Origin: Pseudorhodoferax aquiterrae
GTDB taxonomy: Bacteria; Pseudomonadota; Gammaproteobacteria; Burkholderiales; Burkholderiaceae_C
Length of the DNA stretch: 64,000 nt
Assembly: GCF_014652235.1 (NCBI RefSeq)
Contig: NZ_BMYK01000006.1
Coordinates: 62,001 to 126,000 of the forward strand
Direction: 5' to 3'
Positions 29,113 through 37,746 of this stretch are shown one piece after another (position 1 is the first letter of the stretch; each line of letters begins with the position of its first letter). Made by a program: the position numbers and the translations under genes. The notes below the pieces were generated by a model. The model did no database searches. It was not told where the DNA came from and was given only the letters and a program-made list of their open reading frames with translations.

Positions 29113-30557
29113 CGACAGCCGTGCAGGCGATCCGCAGTGGGATCAGGCAAGCTGCAGCTGTCTTGGCGCAGGATCAAGCCACATCCAGCAGACCCGAAGC
29201 TTTCACCTACGTCCCCCCGACGCATGCCAGAGCGTTGGATCTAGACGCGACGTTGATCGAGGGAATCCGGGGCGCAGGTAAGTCGTTTTGGTTCTCGCTG
29301 CTGGCGTCCCCAAAACATCTTTCGTTTGTACGGGCCAGCTTTCCGGAGGCTCGGCTGCCGCAAAGCGTGCAGGTGGCGCAAGGATTTGGCATGGGCTTGT
29401 CAATCGCGCAAGCGCCGGACGCGGACACCTTAGCCGCCCTGATGGACAACAACTTTCGCGAAAGATCCATCTGGCGCGCGGTGATCGCGCATCACGCTCA
29501 AGTGGACGGCCCTTTTGCAAAGTTGAAGGAGTGGACGGCTCGGGTGCACTGGGTGCAGCAGAACCCAGAAGCATTTGCTCGTGGGCTGGAAGCAGCTGAT
29601 CAACGGTTGGGCGCGAAGGGTGAAACGCTTCTAGTACTGTTCGATGCTCTGGACCGCATGGCAGATGACTGGCAGCACATTAACAAGCTGGCCAAAGGTT
29701 TGTTACAGGAGGCGCTGAACATGCGCTCTATGCGTTCGATCCGCTGCAAGGTCTTTGTCCGCCCCGATTTGCTGCAAGACCCCGCCGTAACGAGTTTTGC
29801 GGACTATTCCAAATTACTAGCAACCAAAGCGTCTCTCGTTTGGCACCGGGCAGATCTCTATGCACTGCTGTACCAGTGTCTTGGCAATGCACCGGTAAGT
29901 CGCAAGCATTTCGCAGCGTGGGCAGAGCGCGGAAAGTCGACTGCCGCAGCAGGTGACTGGGCGGTTCCGTCTAACCTTCGCAAGGATGAAGACCGTCAGG
30001 AAGCGTTGTTTGAAAGGATTGCTGGCAAAGCTATGGGCAGTAGCGTGAAGCGCGGCAAACCTTACACCTGGCTCGTCAATCATCTGCAGGATGGTCTCAA
30101 CCAAGTCAGCCCACGCAGTTTTCTGGCCGCGTTGGGTAAGGCGGCGTCCGAAACCGAGGAGGACTACGCGCTTCCGCTGGACTATCGAGGTATTCAACGC
30201 GGCGTGCAGGAGGCCTCACAGATTCGCGTGCAAGAAATCACCGAGGACTACCCATGGGTGGGGCGAGTCATGGAACCACTGCGCGGCAACCTGACAGTCC
30301 CTTGCACTGCTGCTGAAATTGAAAAGCTTTGGAAAGCGAATCAAACGTTGGACCAGCTAGAAGCCCTCCTCAAGAGGGGGAAAGCAGCGGTGAACCTTCC
30401 TCCGCAGAATCTAGAACAAGGCCCTTCCGGCATCTTGTTGGATCTTGAAGCCCTCGGAATGGTGCAGCGCATGGAGGGAAAACGTGTCCAAATGCCGGAT
30501 GTGTTCCGTGTTGCGTTCGGCTTTGGGCGACGCGGAGGCGTCACGCCTTTGAAGTGA
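29109..30557 (+). CDS. cassette gene C: STAND-like P-loop ATPase with winged-helix C terminus
   Basis: 482 residues. Walker A EGIRGAGKSFW (about 51-61) and Walker B LLVLFDALDRMA (about 174-185), the latter in the hydrophobic-DxLD form of STAND/KAP-like NTPases. The C-terminal end GILLDLEALGMVQRMEGKRVQMPDVFRVAFGF looks like a winged helix. Unlike its neighbours it uses many A+T-ending codons: I counted 31 G+C in the 60 bases at 29701-29760 against 50 in 60 at 31141-31200. Its stop overlaps the recC GTG (GTGA). Probably a sensor or regulatory ATPase; function unknown. Confidence 0.75.
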   Translation: MTTAVQAIRSGIRQAAAVLAQDQATSSRPEAFTYVPPTHARALDLDATLIEGIRGAGKSFWFSLLASPKHLSFVRASFPEARLPQSVQVAQGFGMGLSIAQAPDADTLAALMDNNFRERSIWRAVIAHHAQVDGPFAKLKEWTARVHWVQQNPEAFARGLEAADQRLGAKGETLLVLFDALDRMADDWQHINKLAKGLLQEALNMRSMRSIRCKVFVRPDLLQDPAVTSFADYSKLLATKASLVWHRADLYALLYQCLGNAPVSRKHFAAWAERGKSTAAAGDWAVPSNLRKDEDRQEALFERIAGKAMGSSVKRGKPYTWLVNHLQDGLNQVSPRSFLAALGKAASETEEDYALPLDYRGIQRGVQEASQIRVQEITEDYPWVGRVMEPLRGNLTVPCTAAEIEKLWKANQTLDQLEALLKRGKAAVNLPPQNLEQGPSGILLDLEALGMVQRMEGKRVQMPDVFRVAFGFGRRGGVTPLK

Positions 30558-30563
30558 CGCCTC
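30535..30563 (+). promoter_or_regulatory. hairpin over the recC ribosome site and start codon
   Basis: GAGGCGTCAC (30535-30544) and GTGACGCCTC (30554-30563) are perfect 10-bp inverted arms with a 9-nt loop. The 5' arm contains the GGAGG ribosome site and the 3' arm begins with the recC GTG. Folded, the mRNA would hide both; ribosomes finishing gene C would open it. No T tract follows, so it is not a terminator. Confidence 0.7.
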
Positions 30564-33500
30564 TCCTCCAACCCGGCCTCATGGTCCTGCACGGCAACCG
30601 GCCGGAGGACCTGCGCCAGCTGCTCGTGGCCTGGCTGCGCCGCCATCCGCTGGCGCCGCTGGAGAACGAGGTCGTGCTGGTGCAGAGCAACGGCATCGCG
30701 CAGTGGCTCAAGCTCGCGCTGGCGGCCGACGCGGACGACCCCGGGGGCGGCGGCCTGGGCATCACGGCCGCCACGCAACTGCAGCTGCCCGCGCAGTTCC
30801 TGTGGCGCGCCTACCGCGCCGTGCTGGGCCCGGGCACTGTGCCCGAGCGCTCGCCGCTGGACGAGGCACCACTGACCTGGCGCCTGATGCGCCTGCTGCC
30901 CGGGCTGCTGGACCAGGACGATTTTGCGCCGCTCGCCCGCTTCCTGGCCGACGACGCCGACCTGCGCAAGCGCCACCAGCTGGCCCAGCGCCTGGCCGAC
31001 CTGTTCGACCAGTACCAGGTCTACCGCGCCGACTGGCTGGCCGACTGGGCCGATGGTCGCGACGTGGTGCGCAATTTGCGCCGCGGCGAACACGCCCTGC
31101 CCGCCGACCAGCGCTGGCAGGCCCTGCTCTGGCGCGCGCTGGTCGCCGACGCGGGCGCCGCCGGCCAAGCCGGCAGCCGCGCCGGCGTGCACCAGCGCTT
31201 CATCGCGGCTCTCGAAGGACACAGCGGCCCGGCCGGCCTGCCGCGCCGCGTGGTGGTGTTCGGCATCTCCACCCTGCCCGCGCAGACGCTGCAGGCCCTG
31301 GCCGCGATCGCGGGCGTGGCCCAGGTCATGCTGTTCGTGCACAACCCCTGCCGCCACCACTGGACCGACATCGTGGCCGACCAGGACCTGCTGCGCGGCC
31401 CCTACCGGCGCCAGGCCCGGCGCGCCGGCATGCCGGCCCAGCTCGACGAGGCCGCGCTGCACCAGCATGCCCACCCGCTGCTGGCGGCCTGGGGCAAGCA
31501 GGGGCGCGACTACCTGCACCTGATCGACAGCTTCGACCAGCCGGACCAGTACCGCGCCGCCTGGAGCGGCATCGGCAGCGGCCGCATCGACCTGTTCAGC
31601 GAGGACGCCGCCCCCGCCGGCCTGCTGCAGCAGCTGCAGGACGACATCCTGGACCTGCGCCCGCTGGCCGAAACGCGCGCGCGCTGGCCCGCGGTCGATG
31701 TGGCGCAGGACCGCTCGCTGCGCTTTCACAGCACGCACTCGGCCCAGCGTGAGGTGGAGGTGCTGCACGACCAGCTGCTGGCCCGCTTCGACGCCGACCC
31801 CACGCTGCAGCCGCGCGACGTGATCGTGATGCTGCCCGACGTGGATGCGTACGCGCCGCACATCGAGGCCGTCTTCGGCCGGCTGCCGCGCAGCGACGCC
31901 CGCCACATTCCCTACACCGTGGCCGACCAGGGCCGGCGCGGCCAGGAGCCGCTGCTGGTGGCGCTGGAACTGCTGCTGCAGCTGCCCGACAGCCGCTTTA
32001 CCGCCAGCGACGTGCTGGATCTGCTGGAGGTCGGCGCATTGCGCGTGCGTTTCGGCCTCGATGACGAAGCCCTGCCCCAGCTCAAGCGCTGGATCGAAGG
32101 CGCGGGCGTGCGCTGGGGGCTGGACGCCGCCCAGCGCGCGCAGCAATCGCTGGGCGCGGCCGGCGAGGTCAACAGCTGGCGCTTCGGGTTGCAGCGCATG
32201 CTGCTGGGCTTCGCGGTCGGCGAGGGGGAGGCCTTCGAAGGCATCGCGCCCTTCGACGAGATCGGCGGGCTCGACGCCGCCGCGCTGGGCCCGCTGGCCG
32301 CGCTGCTGCGCGCGCTCGGCGAGACGCTGGCCACCCTGACGCAGCCGGCGCCGCCGCTGCAATGGGCCGAACGCCTGCGCGCGCTGCTGCAGGGCTTCTT
32401 CGCGCCCGTGGACACACGCGAGCAGCTGCGCGTGCAGCAGCTGCTGCAGGGGCTGGACCAGTGGCTGGACGAGTGCGCGGACGCCGGCTTTGCCGATCCG
32501 CTGCCGCTGGCCGTGGTGCGCGAGCGCTGGCTGGCCGTGCTCGAGCAGCAGGGGCTGCAGCAGCGCTTCATGACGGGCGGCGTGAGCTTTTGCACGCTGA
32601 TGCCCATGCGCGCCATCCCGTTCCGCGTGGTCTGCCTGCTGGGCATGAACGACGGCGACTTCCCGCGTCCCATGGTGCGCGCCGACTTCGACCTCATGCA
32701 GAGCGACTGGCGCCCCGGCGACCGCTCGCGCCGCGACGACGACCGCTACCTGCTGCTCGAAGCCCTGCTGTCGGCGCGCGAGCAGCTCTACATCAGCTGG
32801 GTGGGCCGCAACGTGCGCGACCACAGCGCGCGCGCGCCCAGCGTGCTGGTCGGCCAGCTGCGCGACCACCTCGCGGCCGGCTGGCAGGCCGCAGGCGGCG
32901 CCGACCTGCTCCAGGCCCTGACCACCGAGCACCCGCTGCAGCCCTTCAGTCCGCGCTACTTCGCGCCCGGTGCGCCGGCTGCGCCGGCCATCGACGGGCT
33001 CTACAGCTACGGCCGCGAATGGCAGGCCGCCCATGCCGAGACCCCCGCCGCCAGCGGCCCCGGCACGCCGCTGCCGCCCTGGCAGCCCGAGAACGCCCAG
33101 CCGCTGCGCCCGCTGGCCGACTTCCTGGCCCAGCCCGTGGAGGCCTTCTTCCGCCAGCGCCTGCAGACCGGCCTGGCGCTGCACGCCGAGGACACGCAGG
33201 ACGACGAGGCCTTCGGCCTGGACAGCCTACAGCAATGGACGCTGGAGCGCGACCTGCGCGCCGCGCTGCAGCCCTGGTGCGACGCCCAGCCCAGCCCCGC
33301 CGCCGCACGCGCGGGACTGGCCGAGGCGCTGGCCGAGCAGACCACCGCGCTCGCGCGCGCCGGCCAGCTGCCGCTGCAGGCCTTCGGACCCATCGCCGCA
33401 AGCGCGCTGGCCCAGCCGCTGCTGCGCACGCTGGGCCACTACCTGGACGCGCTCGAAGGCTGGCCAGCGCTGGAAGACCAGCGCCACGCGCTGCGCTGGG

Positions 33501-34072
33501 CCGATCCGGCCACGGCCATCGCCTTCGACGACCCGCTGCCGCAGCGCCGCCTGCCTGCCGATGCCGAGCAGTTGCCGGCCTGCCTGGTGCTGGCCAACGG
33601 CCGGCTGCACAAGGGCCCCACGCTGGCCTGGCACCACATCGTGCGGCACTGGCCCCAGCACCTGGCGCTGCAGATCGCGGCCGGCCCCACGCTCACGCTG
33701 CTGGCCAGCGAGTCGGGCCTGCTGCGCCTGCCCGCACTCGATGCCGAGGCCGCCACGGCCACGCTGTCCGCGCTCGTGCAGGCCTGGGCCGCCGGCCTGG
33801 CCGAGCCGCTGCCGGTGGCCTGCAAGACCGCGTTCGCGGTGCTGGCCGGCGAACTGCGCGCCGCGCAGGCGCTTTACGAGGGCGGCCAGCATGCCAGCGG
33901 AGAAGGCCAGCGCCCGGCGCTCGCACGCGTGTTCGCCGATTTCGACGCGCTGCAGGCCGCGCGAACGGCCGATGGCCGTGGCCTGCGCGACTGGAGCGAG
34001 GCCTTGTACGGGCCACTGTGGCGCGCGCTGGGCGGGGCACACCGCGGGCAGCCGGCAGAGGACGCGGCATGA
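30554..34072 (+). CDS. recC: exodeoxyribonuclease V subunit gamma (RecC)
   Basis: 1172 residues, slightly longer than E. coli RecC. N terminus MVLHGNRPEDLRQLLVAWL and NEVVLVQSNGIAQWLKLALA are RecC hallmarks; GMNDGDFPRP and DDDRYLLLEALLSAREQLYISW are conserved in the UvrD-like second half. RecC lacks a functional helicase motif and reads Chi in the RecBCD complex. GTG 30554 is preferred because LQPGL before the internal ATG (30581) looks native; that ATG has no ribosome site. The start lies inside the cassette's last codons, so recC translation is tied to the cassette. Confidence 0.95.
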   Translation: MTPLLQPGLMVLHGNRPEDLRQLLVAWLRRHPLAPLENEVVLVQSNGIAQWLKLALAADADDPGGGGLGITAATQLQLPAQFLWRAYRAVLGPGTVPERSPLDEAPLTWRLMRLLPGLLDQDDFAPLARFLADDADLRKRHQLAQRLADLFDQYQVYRADWLADWADGRDVVRNLRRGEHALPADQRWQALLWRALVADAGAAGQAGSRAGVHQRFIAALEGHSGPAGLPRRVVVFGISTLPAQTLQALAAIAGVAQVMLFVHNPCRHHWTDIVADQDLLRGPYRRQARRAGMPAQLDEAALHQHAHPLLAAWGKQGRDYLHLIDSFDQPDQYRAAWSGIGSGRIDLFSEDAAPAGLLQQLQDDILDLRPLAETRARWPAVDVAQDRSLRFHSTHSAQREVEVLHDQLLARFDADPTLQPRDVIVMLPDVDAYAPHIEAVFGRLPRSDARHIPYTVADQGRRGQEPLLVALELLLQLPDSRFTASDVLDLLEVGALRVRFGLDDEALPQLKRWIEGAGVRWGLDAAQRAQQSLGAAGEVNSWRFGLQRMLLGFAVGEGEAFEGIAPFDEIGGLDAAALGPLAALLRALGETLATLTQPAPPLQWAERLRALLQGFFAPVDTREQLRVQQLLQGLDQWLDECADAGFADPLPLAVVRERWLAVLEQQGLQQRFMTGGVSFCTLMPMRAIPFRVVCLLGMNDGDFPRPMVRADFDLMQSDWRPGDRSRRDDDRYLLLEALLSAREQLYISWVGRNVRDHSARAPSVLVGQLRDHLAAGWQAAGGADLLQALTTEHPLQPFSPRYFAPGAPAAPAIDGLYSYGREWQAAHAETPAASGPGTPLPPWQPENAQPLRPLADFLAQPVEAFFRQRLQTGLALHAEDTQDDEAFGLDSLQQWTLERDLRAALQPWCDAQPSPAAARAGLAEALAEQTTALARAGQLPLQAFGPIAASALAQPLLRTLGHYLDALEGWPALEDQRHALRWADPATAIAFDDPLPQRRLPADAEQLPACLVLANGRLHKGPTLAWHHIVRHWPQHLALQIAAGPTLTLLASESGLLRLPALDAEAATATLSALVQAWAAGLAEPLPVACKTAFAVLAGELRAAQALYEGGQHASGEGQRPALARVFADFDALQAARTADGRGLRDWSEALYGPLWRALGGAHRGQPAEDAA

Positions 34073-37000
34073 GCGCCGTTCAAGCCCTCGACCCCCTGCA
34101 CTTCCCGCTGCACGGCCAGCGCCTGATCGAGGCCAGCGCCGGCACCGGCAAGACCTGGACCATCGCGCTGCTGTACCTGCGCTTGGTGCTGGGCCATGGC
34201 GCGGATGGCACAGCCTTCGCGCGCGCGCTGACGCCGCCCGAGATCCTGGTCGTGACCTTCACCGAGGCCGCCACGCAGGAACTGCGCGAGCGCATCCGCG
34301 CGCGGCTGGACGAGGCCGCGCGCGTGTTCGCGGGCGAGGCCGAGGCCCCGCCCGGCGATGTGCTGGACGCGTTGCGTGCCGACTACCCGCCCGCGCAATG
34401 GCCGGCCTGCGCGCACCGCCTGCGCGTGGCTGCGCAGTGGATGGACGAAGCCGCCGTGGCCACCATCCACGGCTGGGCCTGGCGCATGCTGCGCGAGCAC
34501 GCCTTCGACAGCGGCAGCCTGTTCCGCCAGACCCTGCAGACCGACCTGGCCGCGCTGCAGCAGCGCGTGCTGCAGGACCATTGGCGTCGGCACTACTACC
34601 CGCTCGCGGCGCCGGCCGCGCAGATGCTGCTGCAGTGCTTCGCCCACCCCGAGGCGCTGTGGAAAGCGGTCGAGCCCCTGCTGCGCCGCGAGGATGCGCT
34701 GCTGCAACTGCAAGGCAGCGCGCTGCCCGCGTCCGACGATGCCCTGGCCGCCCTGCACGCCGCAGGCGCCACGCGCCAGCGCGCCGATGCGCTGGAACAA
34801 ACGGCGCGCGCCGCCTGGGCCGCCGCGCGCGAAGACCTCGAACGCCTGTGGCATGCCGCCCGCCCCCACCTGAGCGGCACCAGCTACCGCAACAAGGACG
34901 ACGAGGCCGTCTTCGCCGGCTGGCTGCAGGCCCTGGTCGACTGGAGCCAGGGCGCGCCCGCGCCGAAGAACATCGCCCTGTTCGGTCTGGCCGGTGCCAG
35001 GCTCAAGAAGAACCAGCAGCTGCCCGAGCACCCCGCGCTGCACGCCATCGACGCATGGCTGCATGCCAGCGAGGGCATTGACATCGACGAACTGCGCGCC
35101 CGCCTGGCCGCGCAGGCCGCCCATGCGCTGCGCGCGGCCCTGGCCGCCGAGAAGCAGCGCCGGGCCGAACTCGGCTTCGACGACCTGCTGCAGCAGCTGG
35201 ACCGCGCGCTGCAGGGCGAAGGCGGCGCGGCGCTGGCCGCGCGCATCCGCGCGCAGTTCCCGCTCGCGCTGATCGACGAGTTCCAGGACACGGACCCGGT
35301 GCAGTACCGCATCTTCCGCCGCATCTACGCCGTGGAGGGCTGCGGCCTGGTCATGATCGGCGACCCCAAGCAGGCCATCTACGGCTTTCGCGGCGCCGAC
35401 ATCCGCACCTACCTGCGCGCGAGCCGCGACACCGGCGATGCCCTCTACGCGCTGGACACCAACCACCGTTCCACCGAAGCCGTGGTGCGCGCCGTCAACC
35501 ACCTGTTCCTGCACGCCGAGCAGCAGCCGCGCGCGGCCTTCCGCTTCGCGCAGGACGCAGGCAACCCGGTGCCCTTCGTGCCCGTGCACGCCCGCGGCCG
35601 GCCCGAATGGCTGCAGATCGACGGCGCGCCGGCCAAGGCGCTCACGCTGTGGTCGCTGGAGCCGCCGGCGGACGCCGACAAGCCGCGCGTGGGCAGCGCC
35701 GAATACCGCCAGCGCATGGCCGAGACCAGCGCGAGCGCCGTCGTGCACTGGCTGCGCGGCGCGGATGCGGGCCACACCGGCTTCGTGCGCGGCGACCAAC
35801 TGCAGCCGCTGCGCCCGGCCGACATCGCCGTGCTCGTGCGCAGCGGCAGCGAGGCCGATGCCGTGCGTGCCGCGCTCGCGGCGCGCGGGCTGCGCAGCGT
35901 CTACCTGTCCGACCGCGCCTCGGTGTTCGCCACGCCCGAGGCGCAGGACCTGCTGCACTGGCTGCGCGCCTGCGCCGCCCCGGCCGACGAGGCCCTGCTG
36001 CGCAGCGCCCTGGCCACCCGCACCATCGACATGCCGCTGGCCGAGCTGGCCCGCCTGCGCGAGGACGAGCTGGCCTGGGAAGCCCTGGCGCTGCGCTTTC
36101 GCGCGCTGCGCGAGCTGTGGCAGCGCCACGGCGTGCTGCCCATGCTGCACCAGCTGCTGCACGACTTCGGCCTGCCCGCGCGCTGGCTCGCCGAGCCCGG
36201 TGGCGAGCGCCGGCTGACCAATGTGCTGCACCTGGCGGAATGGCTGCAGCGCCGCGCCGTGGAACTCGACGGCGAACACGCGCTGCTGCGTGCGCTGGCC
36301 GAGCGCCTGGCCCATCCCGAGGGCGAGGAGGACATCCTGCGCCTGGAGAGCGATGCCGCGCTGATCAAGGTCGTCACCATCCACAAGTCCAAGGGCCTGG
36401 AGTACCCGCTGGTGCTGCTGCCCTTCATCAGCGCCTGGCGCGAGACGAAGAGCGGCAAGCAGGAGACGCTGGGCTTCCACGACACCACGGCCGATGCGCG
36501 TGTGCTCGAGCTGGACGGCCAGTACACCCAGGCCCGGGCCCTCGCGGAGGAAGAGCGGCTGGCCGAGGACCTGCGCCTGTTGTACGTGGCGCTCACGCGC
36601 GCGCGCCACGGCCTGTGGCTGGGCGTGGCGCCGCTGGCCCCGGGCAACGCCGGCAAGCCGCAATTGCACCGCAGCGCGCTGGGCCATGTGCTGTCGGGCG
36701 GCGCGCCCATCGACGACCTGGCCAGCTACCGCGCCCAGCTGCAGTCCCTGGCCGCAGGCTGCGACGACATCGCGCTGGAACCCGCACCCCCACCCGACGA
36801 CGCCACCTGGCAGGCCGCCGCACCACCGCCCGTGGGCCCGGCACGCCTGCCACAGCGCCAGGGCCATGCGCCCTGGTGGATCGCGAGCTATTCGGCGCTG
36901 GTGCAGCAGCTCGGTGCGGCAGCCGCCGAACCGGAGGACGCGCGCCAGGACCAGGCCATGGAGGAGGCCGAGCCCGGCGAGGACGCCGAGAGCCCGCGGC

Positions 37001-37746
37001 CACCTGCCGCCGGCAGCTGGCACGCCTTCCCGCGCGGCGCCGAGCCCGGCAGCTTCCTGCACGGCCTGCTGGAATGGTGCGCGCAGCAAGGCTTCGCCCG
37101 GGTCGTGGCGCAGCCGCAGGCGCTGCGCGACCTTGTCGCACGCCGCTGCGCCGTGCGCGGCTGGGAGGCCTGGATCGACCCGCTGTGCGACTGGGTGCCG
37201 CGCTGGCTGCAGCTGCCGCTCGCCCTGCCCGGCCACGCCACCCCCGTGGCGCTGGACGGCCTGGCCCAGTACCAGACCGAGCTGGAGTTCTGGTTCCCCA
37301 TCCACCGCGCCGACACGCGCGCCATCGACGCGCTGGTCACGGCCCACACCTTCGACGCCGCGCCGCGCCCGGCCCTGGCCGGCACGCGGCTGGCCGGCAT
37401 GCTCAAGGGCTTCATGGACCTGGTGTTCGAGCACGAGGGCCGCTACTGGGTGGCCGACTACAAGTCCAACTGGCTCGGCCCCGACGCGCGCGCCTACGAC
37501 GCCGCCGCCATGCAGCAGGCGCTGCTCACGCACCGCTACGACGTACAGGTGCTGCTCTACGTGTTCGCGCTGCACCGGCTGCTCGGCGCGCGGCTGCCCG
37601 ACTACGACTACGACCGCCATGTGGGCGGCGCGCTGTACCTGTTCCTGCGCGGCGCCGAAGCCGACACGCAGGGCGTGTTCGCGACGAAGCCGCCGCGGGC
37701 GCTGATCGAAGCGCTCGACACCCTGTTCCGCCATGACCCAGCCTGA
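34069..37746 (+). CDS. recB: exodeoxyribonuclease V subunit beta (RecB)
   Basis: 1225 residues from ATG 34069, overlapping recC by 4 bp. Walker A IEASAGTGKTWTIALLYLRL (about 20-39), Walker B ALIDEFQDTDPVQYRIF, motif III GDPKQAIYGFRGADI, motif V VTIHKSKGLEYPLV, motif VI LRLLYVALTRAR. The C-terminal nuclease domain is intact: GSFLHGLLEW, GMLKGFMDLVFEHEGRYWVADYKSNW (about 1110-1135). RecB is the 3'-5' helicase and the only nuclease of RecBCD. Complete and apparently functional. Confidence 0.96.
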   Translation: MSAVQALDPLHFPLHGQRLIEASAGTGKTWTIALLYLRLVLGHGADGTAFARALTPPEILVVTFTEAATQELRERIRARLDEAARVFAGEAEAPPGDVLDALRADYPPAQWPACAHRLRVAAQWMDEAAVATIHGWAWRMLREHAFDSGSLFRQTLQTDLAALQQRVLQDHWRRHYYPLAAPAAQMLLQCFAHPEALWKAVEPLLRREDALLQLQGSALPASDDALAALHAAGATRQRADALEQTARAAWAAAREDLERLWHAARPHLSGTSYRNKDDEAVFAGWLQALVDWSQGAPAPKNIALFGLAGARLKKNQQLPEHPALHAIDAWLHASEGIDIDELRARLAAQAAHALRAALAAEKQRRAELGFDDLLQQLDRALQGEGGAALAARIRAQFPLALIDEFQDTDPVQYRIFRRIYAVEGCGLVMIGDPKQAIYGFRGADIRTYLRASRDTGDALYALDTNHRSTEAVVRAVNHLFLHAEQQPRAAFRFAQDAGNPVPFVPVHARGRPEWLQIDGAPAKALTLWSLEPPADADKPRVGSAEYRQRMAETSASAVVHWLRGADAGHTGFVRGDQLQPLRPADIAVLVRSGSEADAVRAALAARGLRSVYLSDRASVFATPEAQDLLHWLRACAAPADEALLRSALATRTIDMPLAELARLREDELAWEALALRFRALRELWQRHGVLPMLHQLLHDFGLPARWLAEPGGERRLTNVLHLAEWLQRRAVELDGEHALLRALAERLAHPEGEEDILRLESDAALIKVVTIHKSKGLEYPLVLLPFISAWRETKSGKQETLGFHDTTADARVLELDGQYTQARALAEEERLAEDLRLLYVALTRARHGLWLGVAPLAPGNAGKPQLHRSALGHVLSGGAPIDDLASYRAQLQSLAAGCDDIALEPAPPPDDATWQAAAPPPVGPARLPQRQGHAPWWIASYSALVQQLGAAAAEPEDARQDQAMEEAEPGEDAESPRPPAAGSWHAFPRGAEPGSFLHGLLEWCAQQGFARVVAQPQALRDLVARRCAVRGWEAWIDPLCDWVPRWLQLPLALPGHATPVALDGLAQYQTELEFWFPIHRADTRAIDALVTAHTFDAAPRPALAGTRLAGMLKGFMDLVFEHEGRYWVADYKSNWLGPDARAYDAAAMQQALLTHRYDVQVLLYVFALHRLLGARLPDYDYDRHVGGALYLFLRGAEADTQGVFATKPPRALIEALDTLFRHDPA

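Noticed and set aside
32362-34068. N-terminal extension of the recB frame through recC
   Set aside because: It overlaps the conserved 3' half of recC in another frame; RecB homology begins only at the ATG at 34069.
30581-34072. recC starting at the internal ATG 30581
   Set aside because: No ribosome site precedes it and LQPGL upstream looks like native RecC; GTG 30554 is coupled to gene C.
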